Position numbers and translations under genes: made by a program. A model generated the notes under the pieces. The model ran no database searches. It saw only the letters and a program-made list of their open reading frames with translations, and was not told the origin of the DNA. Below are positions 1 through 12,000 of a stretch of DNA of 64,000 nucleotides, in pieces (position 1 is the first letter of the stretch; each line of letters begins with the position of its first letter). Source of the DNA: Pyrenophora tritici-repentis (taxonomy: Eukaryota; Ascomycota; Dothideomycetes; Pleosporales; Pleosporaceae); NCBI RefSeq assembly GCF_003171515.1, contig NC_089390.1:3844001-3908000 (forward strand), in the 5' to 3' direction.

Positions 1-1952
1 CCCATGAGCTATTGAGTAGTCAAAGACTAGAAACTGGTAGGCTCATACTATCCCATGGGTGAAAGAAACAATATTGGGAAACTATCCCGAGACCTAAACA
101 CTGACAAATCCTACACCACATCCCACAAGCCGCGGAGAGTAACTCCCCCGCAGGTACACAAGACACCCAAACCCTAGCATCCCAACTACAATTTCCCCTA
201 CCGGAACCGTCCCCTGTCCCCCATCCCGCTTCCAAAAACCCCTCAAACTCTTTTGGCATGAGCTGAGTCAACCCTCCGCGGAACGTCCTTATCACTTCAC
301 AACATCACAATTCTTTTAGTCGCAAAGTCACTTTCCCACTACCATCTTCAGCCGCTCGGGTGGCTCCCAACATCGGTCCCAGAAAAGGTGAACAGCACAA
401 AATAGGAAGCAACTACCCGAACGAACGGAACCAAACACAGACGACGATAAAACGTTATATTTAGCCCGCTAAACTGAATCTCAACGGGAACTCTAATCTA
501 ATCTCCACGCCAAAAACACATTCAGCTCAACGACTCTAAACACCACAGTTTATCGAAAAGAGGTACCAGCGCTACCAAATCCACTCCTCTTCCTTCACGG
601 CACTATACCAACCCCACAGATCGCCGTTAGATCACCCAAGAAACCAAAGTCCCAAGAAAAGATAGACAGAGAGAACCGCATCAACGAACCTGACTCAACC
701 CCGCCCATCACCCTCACCCACCCTGACTTTCTCTCTCCTTCAAGAAACCCAAACCTAAACCCAAACTACCCACTTACCCTACATCTCTAGCACAGCTCCC
801 CATGCCCATCCCCAACCCACGCTCTCCGCGGAGCCCAAGCTCCCCAAAAAGCAACCTTCCCCACCCCGCAGCAACACTAACATGGCCCCATCGCCCTTAG
901 CCTTCCAGACTTGACCCCCCGATAATACTTCCTCAACCGAATAACACTACCGATGCATACTTGACAAGATTTTCCCTGCACCAGCACCAGTAGCAGGGGA
1001 GAAGAGAATGGGAAGACGCTAATTGAGTCTCTTGCTGTGTCTGTGGGTCTGCTGCGGGATGAGACGGAGACGATAGGGTTTATCCTTGTTTCGTGGTGCA
1101 GATGGGCTACCGGTAGTCGTGGCTAGTGTACCGGGTTTTATGGTTGATGATGTGCATGTGGTATGCAGTGCGGTTGACCTGTGCTGGGTTGAGCTACGGT
1201 ATGCTGGGGGTTGGGTCAGGAAAGATGGAGCACGTATACCAAGCCATGTCTGTATGCGGAAGGTTTTTATCAAAACACCTATACGTGTCTTCGAAATTGC
1301 GTTAGTCTTTAGTCGTTAGTCGTTGGCGGTTAGTCACACTATCTACACATCCAAGAATTAAGCGGTGGGTATTCAACCCTCCAGTGCGATGGTGGTGTTG
1401 AGGATTGGGTCCCTCTGCAGCAAGTCGCCAATGGCAAAAAAATCCGGTACACAAAAGACCCAAAAGTCAAACACGTGTATATCTCCTTACCGACTCTCTT
1501 TCAAAATGTTGAGCTACCGAGGAGAGGAGCTAAATCAGTAATATGGAGGTGTAGGCGTACATGAACTGGTTGGTCCACTGGTTTTACCCACCCAACAGCG
1601 GACACTAAGGGCTTATGTACATGTGCATTATGCGTGTGATTGCTGCTGTAGAGCAGATCATTTCACCGGAACCTTGGGTGGATAGTTATGTGGCGGTTGT
1701 GGATACTGTACCTAGGTGTGACAGGCATGACAGGTGCGTTGAGTGCGTTGGAGCCCTGGACCCTGAGTGCAATGGATGGGTGGAGTGAAGGAAGGCGCGT
1801 GTGGTTATTTTGTGCAGTAGTGGAAAGTTTAAGTTAACGGTGTAGTTTGTGCTTAATGGCGGGGATTAGGGGGATTGGCATGGCATGGCATAGGATGCGT
1901 ATTGCAAAGGCAAACAACACATGCATAACATGTACGTTTACACCGCCTTTGG

Positions 1953-1978
1953 TATATGTACATGTACATGTACATATA
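1953..1978. repeat. 26-bp perfect palindrome of TGTACA units
   Basis: The stretch reads the same on both strands over 26 bases and is built of overlapping ATGTAC/GTACAT units flanked by TATA on each side. It lies in an apparently non-coding region. Confidence 0.85.
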
Positions 1979-4948
1979 GTATGCCAAGCGCATCCTTCAG
2001 TTTGTAAAGTTTACTAAGAAGGTGAGGTTGGGCAGCACAGTTGGTGTGTGTGACGGCAAAGAGAGTTTCCATGGATGCGATGCCTTTTGGTGGATACGTG
2101 GACAATTGTCTTTGGCAGTTGCTGTACACGTGTGGTACATTGGATGCAAACGTTTTTGCGTCTTCTTCTTCCAAGCTCATGCTGCTTACTCACTGCATGT
2201 TCACGTGCATGCAATATGTCATCATCACTTGCTCCCCGCATACACTTAGCCGAACATCCGCCAAAGCGACCAGTCTCGCCCCTATTGCGAATTATCCTAA
2301 TTCTGATTGACGGCGAAGTACTCTGCATGTACCGAGGCTGTCGAGGCTGGCGCTTAATCTTCCGCTGTCTGTTGGTGTTTTCATGTGCCTCTCTCGCAAA
2401 GTGCAGATTGCCGTTTCCTTGCTTTTGCCGAAGGATTTTCCGGAAGTCCTTTCTTTTGCGGAGGTTAGAGAGACATCGGTATTTCAAGTATGATGTAGGA
2501 TGCAATAGGCAGGTACAGCGCAAGTGCGCGGTCCGGAGCGCGACAATGCTCCATGTCGTGATGCCGGTGGCGTTTTGTGCGACTCCAAACACACGGGTAA
2601 ACGTTCATGTGCTCCTCAGGGACAAACTTTGCAGTGTTGCATTTGGGCTGTGATGTTGGTGTTACCATCTGCAAGCTATCTCCACAGTATTGGAAATACA
2701 CGTGTATGTTAGTCGACGCGGTGTTTGTGAGCACCGCAGAGCCGATGTAGTATTACAGAACAGTTTCACCCCGTTCTTCGAGTGCTGTGGTACGCGTGTG
2801 GAGAATCTGCAGTGGGCATGTAGATGAGAGCGCCGGACGGCACGAAACGTAATTCCGTCCCCCAAATAGAAAGGGAATGAATCCGCGCATGCTGATCGTC
2901 GGCGAAGTAAATATAGTATATCAGCAACAATACTCGTCCCAGCATCTTCCTTGAATCGACGGTATTGACAAACGTCGTCGGATACGACTTGGACTGAACA
3001 TCTCGTATGCGTTCATTACATAATCGTTAGGCTTGCTCTATCTGACTGAGAAAGGCTGAAGAGACGTCGTGCGGGATGCCTTGAAACGTCACTGTGTCAA
3101 AACCTGCGAGTGATACACTGACAGTACCGAAAGTTCAATGTGAAAACCCACAATTGTTAGTTCAGCGGGAGATTCGTCCAAGCGAACAACGACCAAATTT
3201 TCTCTGAACTCTTTTAGTCAGGGGTAACAACAGTGCTCAGTGGCTTTTTCTTCTCGAACGCGCCGAGCCAGTCATTTCTTCATCACAGTCAGTACCCAGT
3301 CCACAGTCACAGGTCCCCACGCTTTGTTCTCGCCAAGTCCGACATCGCTTCTCACTTGACGTCGGTAAGATGTCATGATGTTGCTTTCAGCGCTAGAGAT
3401 TCGTTACGAACGGGTTCCTGCGCCGCCTACCTGCATGTCGCCTCGGAGGTGACATGAGGCCCTGGCTCCCGCTATCCTCTACAAACCAGTCCTCGATATG
3501 CAGTACTTCCATTTAGGTAGCTGCTGCAAATAGTCATATCCAGACAGGGCGCCCTGGCTCCCGAGATTCCCGTGCTTATGGGTAGCCGAATACTCTATTA
3601 GAGCCCGATAACAGGCGCTGTACGACAGCGCTTGGTCTTGCTATATAAGAAGTGGCTTGCAGAACGCCCAGTTGGTTTGATAGGAGGTGTTTCTCGCTAC
3701 AGTTGTATTGGTAGTGAAACTCTTCGGGAGGGGTAATAGTGACGGGTGGAAAAGCAAGACATACGAGAATAGTTTCGGCATGCCGAACTGTCGGAATTCT
3801 CATGAGACAGGAGACGAACACATAGCAAACCAAAACGCAGGAAAGATGCATATTGACGGATATGACCGAAACCATAATCTTGAACGAGATTTGGAGAACC
3901 GAGGGCCAGGGTCGAAGCGCCCACGCGACTGTGTGACTGTGAAGAAGAGAAGTGGTTGCAGGAGGCATTCGTACCCATGTTTGGCCATGGTCGTCCTGTC
4001 AGTCAGATGCTGCAGCTTAGCGAGTTAGACATGTGAGCCCCGGCTAGCAGTAGTACAAATGCATGGCTGTCTGGAAGAGGATATGGTCCGGTCCAAGGCA
4101 AGGTCTGTTACACCAAGCGCGCGTGCCATTATTGCTTTGGGCTAGACAGTAAATAATCTGACAGAATACGAGTGAATAGTACTTTACTCTCAAAGTGAGA
4201 CATGCATTGAAGATTAAGGGGAAGTACGTACCGACAGTAAAATCATGTTCTTTGAGCACAGTGCACAAGCCATGATTCTTGTGTTTCCCAGTCTGGTTGT
4301 TCATAATGCTCGTGCAGAACTTTCATCTTGCTGGTAATGTTTGTCCTGGTGTTGCGCTTAAAGTTTGGGGTACTGCAACGAGTATGTAGAAGAGGTATCC
4401 CGCCACCACACAAGCCCTGCATACCCCCCAAATTCTCCGAAGAGCACCGCAGAACGATATTGCAGGCGCGTCTCGCGATTCGATCGCAAGCGGAAGCTTG
4501 GCTAGACCGGGTAGTGTATTAATGCCGTGTAACTCTGACGTTTGTTTCAGGCCATACGTTCGCAGCGCGCGGGTGGGGATACCAAGTCATGTGTTTGAGA
4601 TGGAGCAGACACATTGTATATGCGCTGTTCCAGCGGCAAACTGAGTCGAGGGCATCTCTAGTCCCCGGATCGCGATGTATGACGATTGGATGTCGTCGCC
4701 TCCGTGGGGTGCTGGCACAGCTGACTATGCACCCAGTGTAGCCTCTTCTCTGCTCTTCCCAAGGCCTATTCTGTGGGCTGAATGAAGCCTGTTTTGGACT
4801 TGATCAATAGTATAGTCACCTCGCCGTTTGTACCAGGTCGTCCACAAACGTACTGGATTCAGCCCTGACCAAGTCCCCACAGGTCCACTTCATAGACGTT
4901 CGCGCGCCCGCATCCAGTTTAGGATGCGCGTGACCCGCATTTCATTCG

Positions 4949-4980
4949 CATTCGTCTTCGTCTTCGTCTTCGTCTTCGTC
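4949..4980. repeat. TTCGTC hexanucleotide microsatellite
   Basis: About five consecutive copies of a TTCGTC/CGTCTT unit, preceded by a diverged ATTCGC copy. No coding context was recognised. Confidence 0.8.
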
Positions 4981-6564
4981 AATGCATCTCTATCCCCATG
5001 GCATGTATAGTAGCAACGAGTCGTGTACCTGGTGCCTGACGAGACCCCGCCCCTTAGAGAAAAAAAACCGAACTTTTCGTAAGCAGACAGGCCGTCAGGC
5101 TGCCAGGCACTGACTCGATAGACCCTCTCCAAGTAGTTCAGGGTATGTCGTACGGCTCAGACTCCCGACGAATCGGTAAGCCCTATTCGGAGCTTTGTGA
5201 ACCGAGCTACCAGGGGGAGCTGAGCTGACGACCAGCATGTTGACGAGAGCGACCAAGATGTATCGTTTTGCAGGGGTTTTCTGAGACGGACAGCGGCCCA
5301 GGCGAGGCCTTGGGCTCTGCGGGCGACCTTTGCTTACGGCCATTTGCGACGGCGGGCCGTTGCGGCGCTCCACGGCAACAAGAGAAATTAGCCAGTAGAT
5401 CCTAACAAAATGTGCTGGTGACCGTGCGAACTGAGTGTGCCTGCACAACGTGTCAACGAAGACGTTGGAAAGAGCGGAGGCGAGGAAGAAAAATGAAGTT
5501 TCGTTCACGGTTGGGCTACGTAAGGGGCGACGCCCTGGATCGGCCGCATGCGAGTGCGAGAGCGAAGCTGTACAGAAGACGGAATGACAAGTGCTCCCCA
5601 CGCTATACGAACAACATGTCCAAAACAATCGCAGGCCGATGCAATGAAATGACACGCGTCTCTTTGCATGGCCGTATTGCACAACTTCCCACCCACCCAC
5701 TGCAAAATCTAACAGCCAGGTTGGACGCATGGTACGATTCACGGTTAAGCTTGGTAGCAGCCCCGGATATTACTGGAGATAAGAAACACGGTCCGACGGG
5801 GCCTTGTAGTACCGACACCCCACGATCGATGCATGATACGATAACTCCCACTCTGCGGTCGTGAAGATTACCATGGCAGCCGTAATAGGTATAAATGACG
5901 CCAACCCAGCGAGATATCTCCCGGTCCAAGATCTCACTCTATCCGGTACAAACTGAGTCGGAATGAGTCGGAAGGTTGCGAGACAGACGTCATGCCATTC
6001 TAGACGTCTGGACCTGCGTAGGCGGTCAGATCGACACTTGGGAGCCTGCAGATCATAGCCCGCTTGTGAGAGTAGTCCCCACACTTGGATAAATGTCAAG
6101 TGTCAAGTGTCAGGCGAATGTTCAGTCATCAGTTTGGAACAAGGCCTGTTGCTGAGAATGAGGCTTTTGAGATGCCTCGCTTCATTTCATCTTACCCAGC
6201 GATCTGGTTCGAGAATGACGTGATAGTCTTGGTCGTCGGCAACTTGGCGGCAGTATACCATGGTCTGACTTGATGGAGAGGCCGAAGGCGCTTGGGCAGA
6301 GTCCGGTGCGGTCATTGGCTGCTTAGCGATAAAAAGTCGTACATCCTCTTCTGAAGACGTGCATGTTAGAGTTTGGGGAACCTAGTCTGAGATCTGACCG
6401 CGGCGGCGCGGGATAGACACTATTTTCGCCTTGCTATCCACCCTGCTCTTTATCTGGCCAATACCCACGCCCGGGGAAGTTCTGCGGCCAAAGTTGCTTG
6501 ACAGGTTTGACAAAAAGCGTAGCATGCCCGTTGCTAGGCTCGGTGAAGGCGCTGGCCTGCGTCG

Positions 6565-6592
6565 TGGGCGAGGGCGAGGGCGAGGGCGAGAG
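6565..6592. repeat. GGGCGA hexanucleotide microsatellite
   Basis: Four near-perfect copies of GGGCGA, the last changed to GAGCGA. It lies in a region with no supported gene. Confidence 0.75.
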
Positions 6593-7526
6593 CGAGTCAG
6601 CGGATGAATGTTGCCGTTGGTGAGTTGAGTCGGTGAGGTCTAAGAAAGGTTCGTAAGTTTGGGCGTTGGCGCGGCCTGTCAAACAACCGTAGGTCCACTA
6701 AGTGGCCCTTCAGCTCTTGTACAGTAGTCGCGGCGCGGCGCATAGCATTAACCCACTTTCCTGTCATAGTGCGTAGTTCGTCGGCAGTAGACGGCAAATA
6801 GCCGTAGTCGACCAAATCTCACTTGCTATCTCGATTTTGACAACCAGGAGCAATGGACCCCACTCACATGTCCAACTTGGGCATGCAAGATGACGCCACG
6901 ATCCTCTGAAACTCGACCGCTCATCTCGCTTCCTGATTTCTGCACTGTGAACCCAAGTCTGCGCGAATAATGCCTGAGACGAATCCGAGGCCGCAACCTG
7001 GGATGCATGAGCTGGATGACAGCGAGCATACCTTAGCCGTTTGCACTATGCGGAGCGGTGAAGGAAACTGCACCACACAACGCCCCCTTCCAGCATGTCG
7101 TGTCTTGGACGCATGCACAGCGAGGCAAAGACTAGGGGGAACGATTGGGTTTGGTATATGCTCCTTCTTTCGAAGTGCTATTGGTATTGGTACAGTTTTT
7201 GGGGGCGCTTAAGCATAGCTAACTATGGAAATGCATGACTGCGTACATGAGATAGGAATACATGAAGTCTGAGCTAGTAATGAGAAAACATGAATATGCG
7301 TAAGAGACATTAGTGTGATGCTCCGTACCATGCCACGACGCCGATGTCTACCAAAAAATTAAGGGAAAAAAAAATAAGAGGGACTATACCCTTCGCTGCG
7401 CTAGCTTGGGTAGTCACCCGTGACCCCAATGCCTACTTGTTACCCAGCGCCGACAACCCAGAACTCCTAGTCTCGCCCAGCCTACCAGGGCGGTGCAAAC
7501 TGACACTTTCAACTCTCTAGCGAATC

Positions 7527-9048
7527 TCAGTAGAGCTTGCGCTCGGGGAAGACCATGTCGTCGTATCCAGTGCCTGGCTGCTGATGGTAGGGGTTTGGAA
7601 TCGGGGCGCCAAAGTCGTATGCGCTGTCGACGCGGTGCAGCGAGTCGGAAGACATGGACGAGCTGCGGCTGCTGCGGTCACTGCTTTGCTGGTGGAATGA
7701 CCCGGCGTAACTTCTTGACATGGGAACCATTGGCATGCCGGCGTATGATGAGGGGTAGGAAGATGCAGACGAGGACATGGCCGAGATGCGTCGGTCCTTG
7801 CCGCGACCCTTGATGCCCTTGTTGGAGTTCTTGTAGAGCGACGCGAAGTACTCCCAAAGCTCCTTGTCTTCTTGGGACACCCAGTCTCCGGAAGTGATGG
7901 TTGCGAACTTCTGGGTGAGGTAGCGAAGGGTAGCTGCGTGGAACTTGTTCTGGTGTGACTGCGAATTGTCAGTGATGATAGGGGAGAATGGAAGTGGTGC
8001 AGCGTACCTTCAAGTTTCCTAGCTGGGTGAACTGCTTGCCGCAGTCGTCAAGTTTGCAGGTGAAGGGCTTGATTTGCTGGTGAACAATCTTGTGTGCTCG
8101 GACGTTGCCGCGTTGCGCAAAGGTCTTGCCGCAGATGTCGCAGCTGTATGGACGCTCGCCAGTGTGTCGCCTCTCGTGTGTCTGTTGAGGATTAATACGG
8201 ATTTGGAAGTAACCCGGGAATAAAACTGACCTTGAGGTTTCCTAGCTGAGAAAACGACTGTCCGCAACCTGGTGCTTTGCAGTTGAATGGCTTTGCGCCA
8301 GTGTGGGCACGGATGTGAATCTCAAGGTGCGTCTTCTGGTAGAAGCTTTTGTTGCAGTTGGGGATAGTACACTGGTATCGCTTGCGGGGCTTCTGAGAAA
8401 CCTTGACTGCTTCCTCCTGTTGATTATTAGCACGGAAATGCTTCGAAGAAAGGAGAGTGAATTTACCTTGGGCTCTGATGCTTGGGGAGTTGTGGTCTGC
8501 TTCGCCTGGATGGCCCGCATGAGGGTGTCGACGTCTGTGGCGAAAGAAGCACTGGTGCCTTCAGTTGGCTCTGATGTGGAGCGCTTGATGTCGGCTGAGT
8601 AGCCAGTGTTGTTGTACATTGGGTTCGACTGTACTGGTGATGTGCTCTCGGACTTGACCATGTTGTTGAAGACGTTGCGCGCATCTCGGACAGTGGGGAG
8701 TTGCTGGACATCGGAGGTCGGGGCGTATGATACAGGGTGCTGAATGTTGGATTGGTAGTATGATGGTTGTTGCATGTTGTACGCATTTACCGGGGTGGGA
8801 TCGTAGGCAAAAGCCCCTGATTGGTATGGCACTGAGGTTGGGAGTCCGTTTGCTGAGTAGAGAGGCATGTTGATGTCCATGTGAGACGAAGTTGGTTGGT
8901 AACTGCGAGAGACGGGAGCGTTTGAGACTGTCCGCGAAGCGTCGTAGGAGGGCATCATGTTGGAGAGGTGCATGTTGGGAATGTGGGCTGGTGTTTCCCT
9001 TCGGTCTTGCCAAAGACCCATGTGGTGAGAAGCAACAACGGCAGCCAT
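7527..9048 (-). CDS. azf1: AZF1-like C2H2 zinc finger transcription factor
   Basis: Predicted sequence-specific DNA-binding regulator of 457 aa. Four exons: 9048-8467, 8416-8231, 8181-8008 and 7958-7527, with GT..AG introns of 49-50 bp; every exon is in phase 0. The N-terminal ~190 residues are low-complexity (Ser/Pro/Tyr/Asn-rich). Four consecutive fingers follow: [55 protein letters not shown] and [23 protein letters not shown]. The block after finger 4 ([11 protein letters not shown]) resembles the end of the yeast Azf1 finger region (family knowledge recalled, not searched). The Ser-rich C-terminus ends PERKLY. The frame stays open upstream to 9318 but without an ATG, so the ATG at 9048 is chosen. 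The target genes cannot be read from the sequence; in yeast Azf1 acts in carbon and cell wall regulation. Confidence 0.85.
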
Positions 9049-12000
9049 TGCAGTAGAAGAAGCTAGTGCCGCGGAATGGACAGTGTGCTGAAGAGAGTCT
9101 CTGTCCGGAGACAATATTGGCGGTAAGGGCTCGGATAGGTGGGCAGTAAGTGCAGCTTGGGCCGAAAGAAGTCGGAAAGAGAAAGCTTTCAATACTGTGG
9201 TAGAGGACGTGTTGACTGAAGAAGGACTGAATGACGTGGGAGTAGTGTAGATATGCTCGATCGATCTGATCTGGCCTTGGTTGAGGGAGCGTTTGGGCTT
9301 TACATATGAATGGGCCAACTCAATACACTACGACTGAGCATCCCGCGAGACAAGGATGCTGATTCTGTGGATCAAGCCGAAGGGCCTAGCAACAGGAGCC
9401 AGGAGCGAACATGGTTGCAGCAGGACGGACAAGGAACATCGCTCTCGCATGGAGCTAAGAGATGGACTGAAGGTTTCTAGTCCAAAGCTGACCAGCAGGG
9501 AATAATGGGGGTACGGGGCACGGCAGCGGACCAGGATGTGGTCTCAAGGCGGAGCCGGGGTAGGGCCCAAGTGCAAGTGTGAACGGACGCATAGCGTCGC
9601 CGTCTCATGTGCCAGTGTGCCAGTGTGGGGGTTGGAAAGGACAAGGCGCCACAGCCACACTTTATTAGGTGATACATTGATGACTGCCAATGTTCCAATG
9701 TCAGCCAGGCCTACTACATTGGAGCAGATATGGGACCTGTTCTCCTACAGCTGAACGGGGAGCTGGTGTCGCGCTCGCAATGTAATGGCCCCATAACTGA
9801 CCCAAGTCTCGTTAGCTGTTGACAAGCTGTTGATACAAGCGCGGGAATCGTTGTTAGATCCGCTCGACCAGGCACGGGTATTCGTTCAGGCCAGGCTTGG
9901 ATCCCGGCGAGGATCATCGCATACTGGCTTATCGTGGCTGCGCTGCCTCTGGTTTCGCATCGCAGTGCCAAGCGCGACTCACGGTCTTCTGTACATACAC
10001 ACGTGGGTGCAGATATGCGCTATTGCATCCGATAATCGACGGCGGCGTGGCGGGCGACGCTTCTTCCCGGGGCGTTGACGGGACCGCAGATGAAGCCCAC
10101 CTCGCCAATCACGCTTACTTTCGGACAAGCTTACGACCTGCCCCCTCCACCTACGAATAGGGCGCCTCACGATTAAGACACGTTAGCTAATGATGGCGGC
10201 GTCTGGCCATGGCACTGGTACTGGCACTGGCGACCACCATAGTGACGCGATCTAGCTGGTATGGGTTTCCCGGACTGTCATCGGGGATCTGGCAGCGCAA
10301 TGCCGCCCCATCCTGGCAATGTTTCGACGTCCCTGGCTTCAAGCGCCATGGTGGTTGGATACCGCATTTCCAATATCGATGCGCTGGTCGGGTTGTGTTG
10401 GTCGTCTCTCTGCTCGACCATGGTGTGAGGACAATGGATGTTCATGTTGCTAGCTGGGCAAGAGGCTGAGAGTCACGTGCGGCAGGTGCCAGACGCTAGC
10501 GCCAGATGTTACTTCACACGATTACGGCAATCTTGAAGCAAGACATTCATCCCACATGAGTGGTCAAGTGGACCCCGCTTCCGGTCCACCGGGTCAATTC
10601 GCCATGCGTGTCCTTCGAATAGACACATACTACACCTCTCAACCTGTGGCCATTCCGGATTGAGCAAATCCTACCACACCCTGGACGTGGCTATGAGCTC
10701 TTGATGCCCAGCGTTTCCGGACGATCAAACTCATGGCGAGCCGCCACCAGCTGTGGCCCAACCGTGAGTTCATATTACCTGGGGTGCCAACGTCGCCGAC
10801 GTACCTAGTCGGAAGCCATACACGGCGCGTGCTTCCCGGTGTGCCCTCCGTCGCTATTGCGCCATTTGATGTGCCGCCAACGGCCTCTAGTACTATGAAT
10901 CCAGGACTGCCCGATGGAAAACGCCATGTTTTGAATTAAACTTCAAACGAGGCGCTCGCACGTTTGATCAGCCAAAGTCTTGTGCAATGACCGAGATTAC
11001 CGCACCCGATACCTGGTACTCGATCCGATAGACGACCGTTTGATCGATTTCTATTTGAAATGTCACGCCAAATGCTGGAAACAGGCCTGGTGGCTGCAGG
11101 GGAACTGCACCGTAGTATTGACCTACGTACATGCCCTATTGAATTATACGACACTACGGCATTGCAATGTACCGAGGTCGGGATAGCGGTCAATCCGTCT
11201 CTCTGTCCTTGACCGGCCAAGGATGCTGCCAACAGATGCACTCGATATCCAACGAATATCCCTGTTGATGCTATCCATGCCCAGCAGTGTTATACCTATC
11301 AGAAGAGGGAAGCGGCAAATCGTCTGACCAACAGAGTCTTCCTGCACCTTCCAGGATGAGGTCCATGTCCCTTGGTCAACCACAGGAGATTCGAGAATGA
11401 AACGCCTGCAGACTGCGTGGCAAGCCCCTGTGGAATATGTGTGCCACTCCCCTGCACACACTCGCCTTAGGGTCTGCCACTGATCTCTCTCGGATCGAGC
11501 TTTCCCACAGGCCGACGGGGATGGTTCAATTCAGCCTCATAGATTGGGCTACAATGCCCCGAGGTGCAGGGTTTCCGCTCCTCCATGTGGCTCGAAATCG
11601 TCGGCCAGATCTAATACCGATGAGGATGACGCCGCTGGGTGGAAAGGTGAAAGATGGCTAGTACCTTCATTGTCCGAAATCGTGGACCTGCAGTAGCCTC
11701 AAACAAGGGCAGGACACCATGGTGAGATGCATCGAATCTCGCTTCTTGGCGTCTGCAAAACGCTCACTCACCGACTCACAATTACAAGCTGATCTCTTCA
11801 CCGGGTCCCGTTGTTGAGGGAGCTCCTAACGGTGAGCGTTTCCCTAGGTGTTCATTCAAACAAAGAGAGCGGAAGGCCAACGTCTGAGACTATCGACTTG
11901 ACCATAGTTAGCCAATCAAGACGGCGCATTTCCCTTGATTAAAACTGACGATAGCAGCCCGGCACTGCACCTTTTACTGTTGTCGGAATGCGCGTTTCCT

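Larger units (their letters stand above)
1..7526. other. Gene-poor region, no supported gene
   Basis: No reading frame here shows a recognisable domain, and the longest ones overlap each other on opposite strands without a credible intron structure. The first kilobase is rich in C and pyrimidine tracts on the + strand, as often seen in fungal leaders and promoters, but no following coding exon could be identified. Visible structure is limited to short repeats: a 26-bp palindrome at 1953-1978, a TTCGTC hexamer array near 4950-4980, a GGGCGA array near 6565-6592 and a heptamer (TGTCAAG-type) repeated three times near 6093-6114. It could hold a non-coding transcript or a fast-evolving gene that cannot be called by eye. 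Confidence 0.5.

Noticed and set aside
2014..2653. Two 192-codon frames on opposite strands
   Set aside because: They overlap almost completely and neither resembles a protein; unusually open DNA only.
5095..5864. 215- and 150-codon frames on opposite strands
   Set aside because: No domain or splice context; the sequences read as random, Arg/Ser-rich translations.
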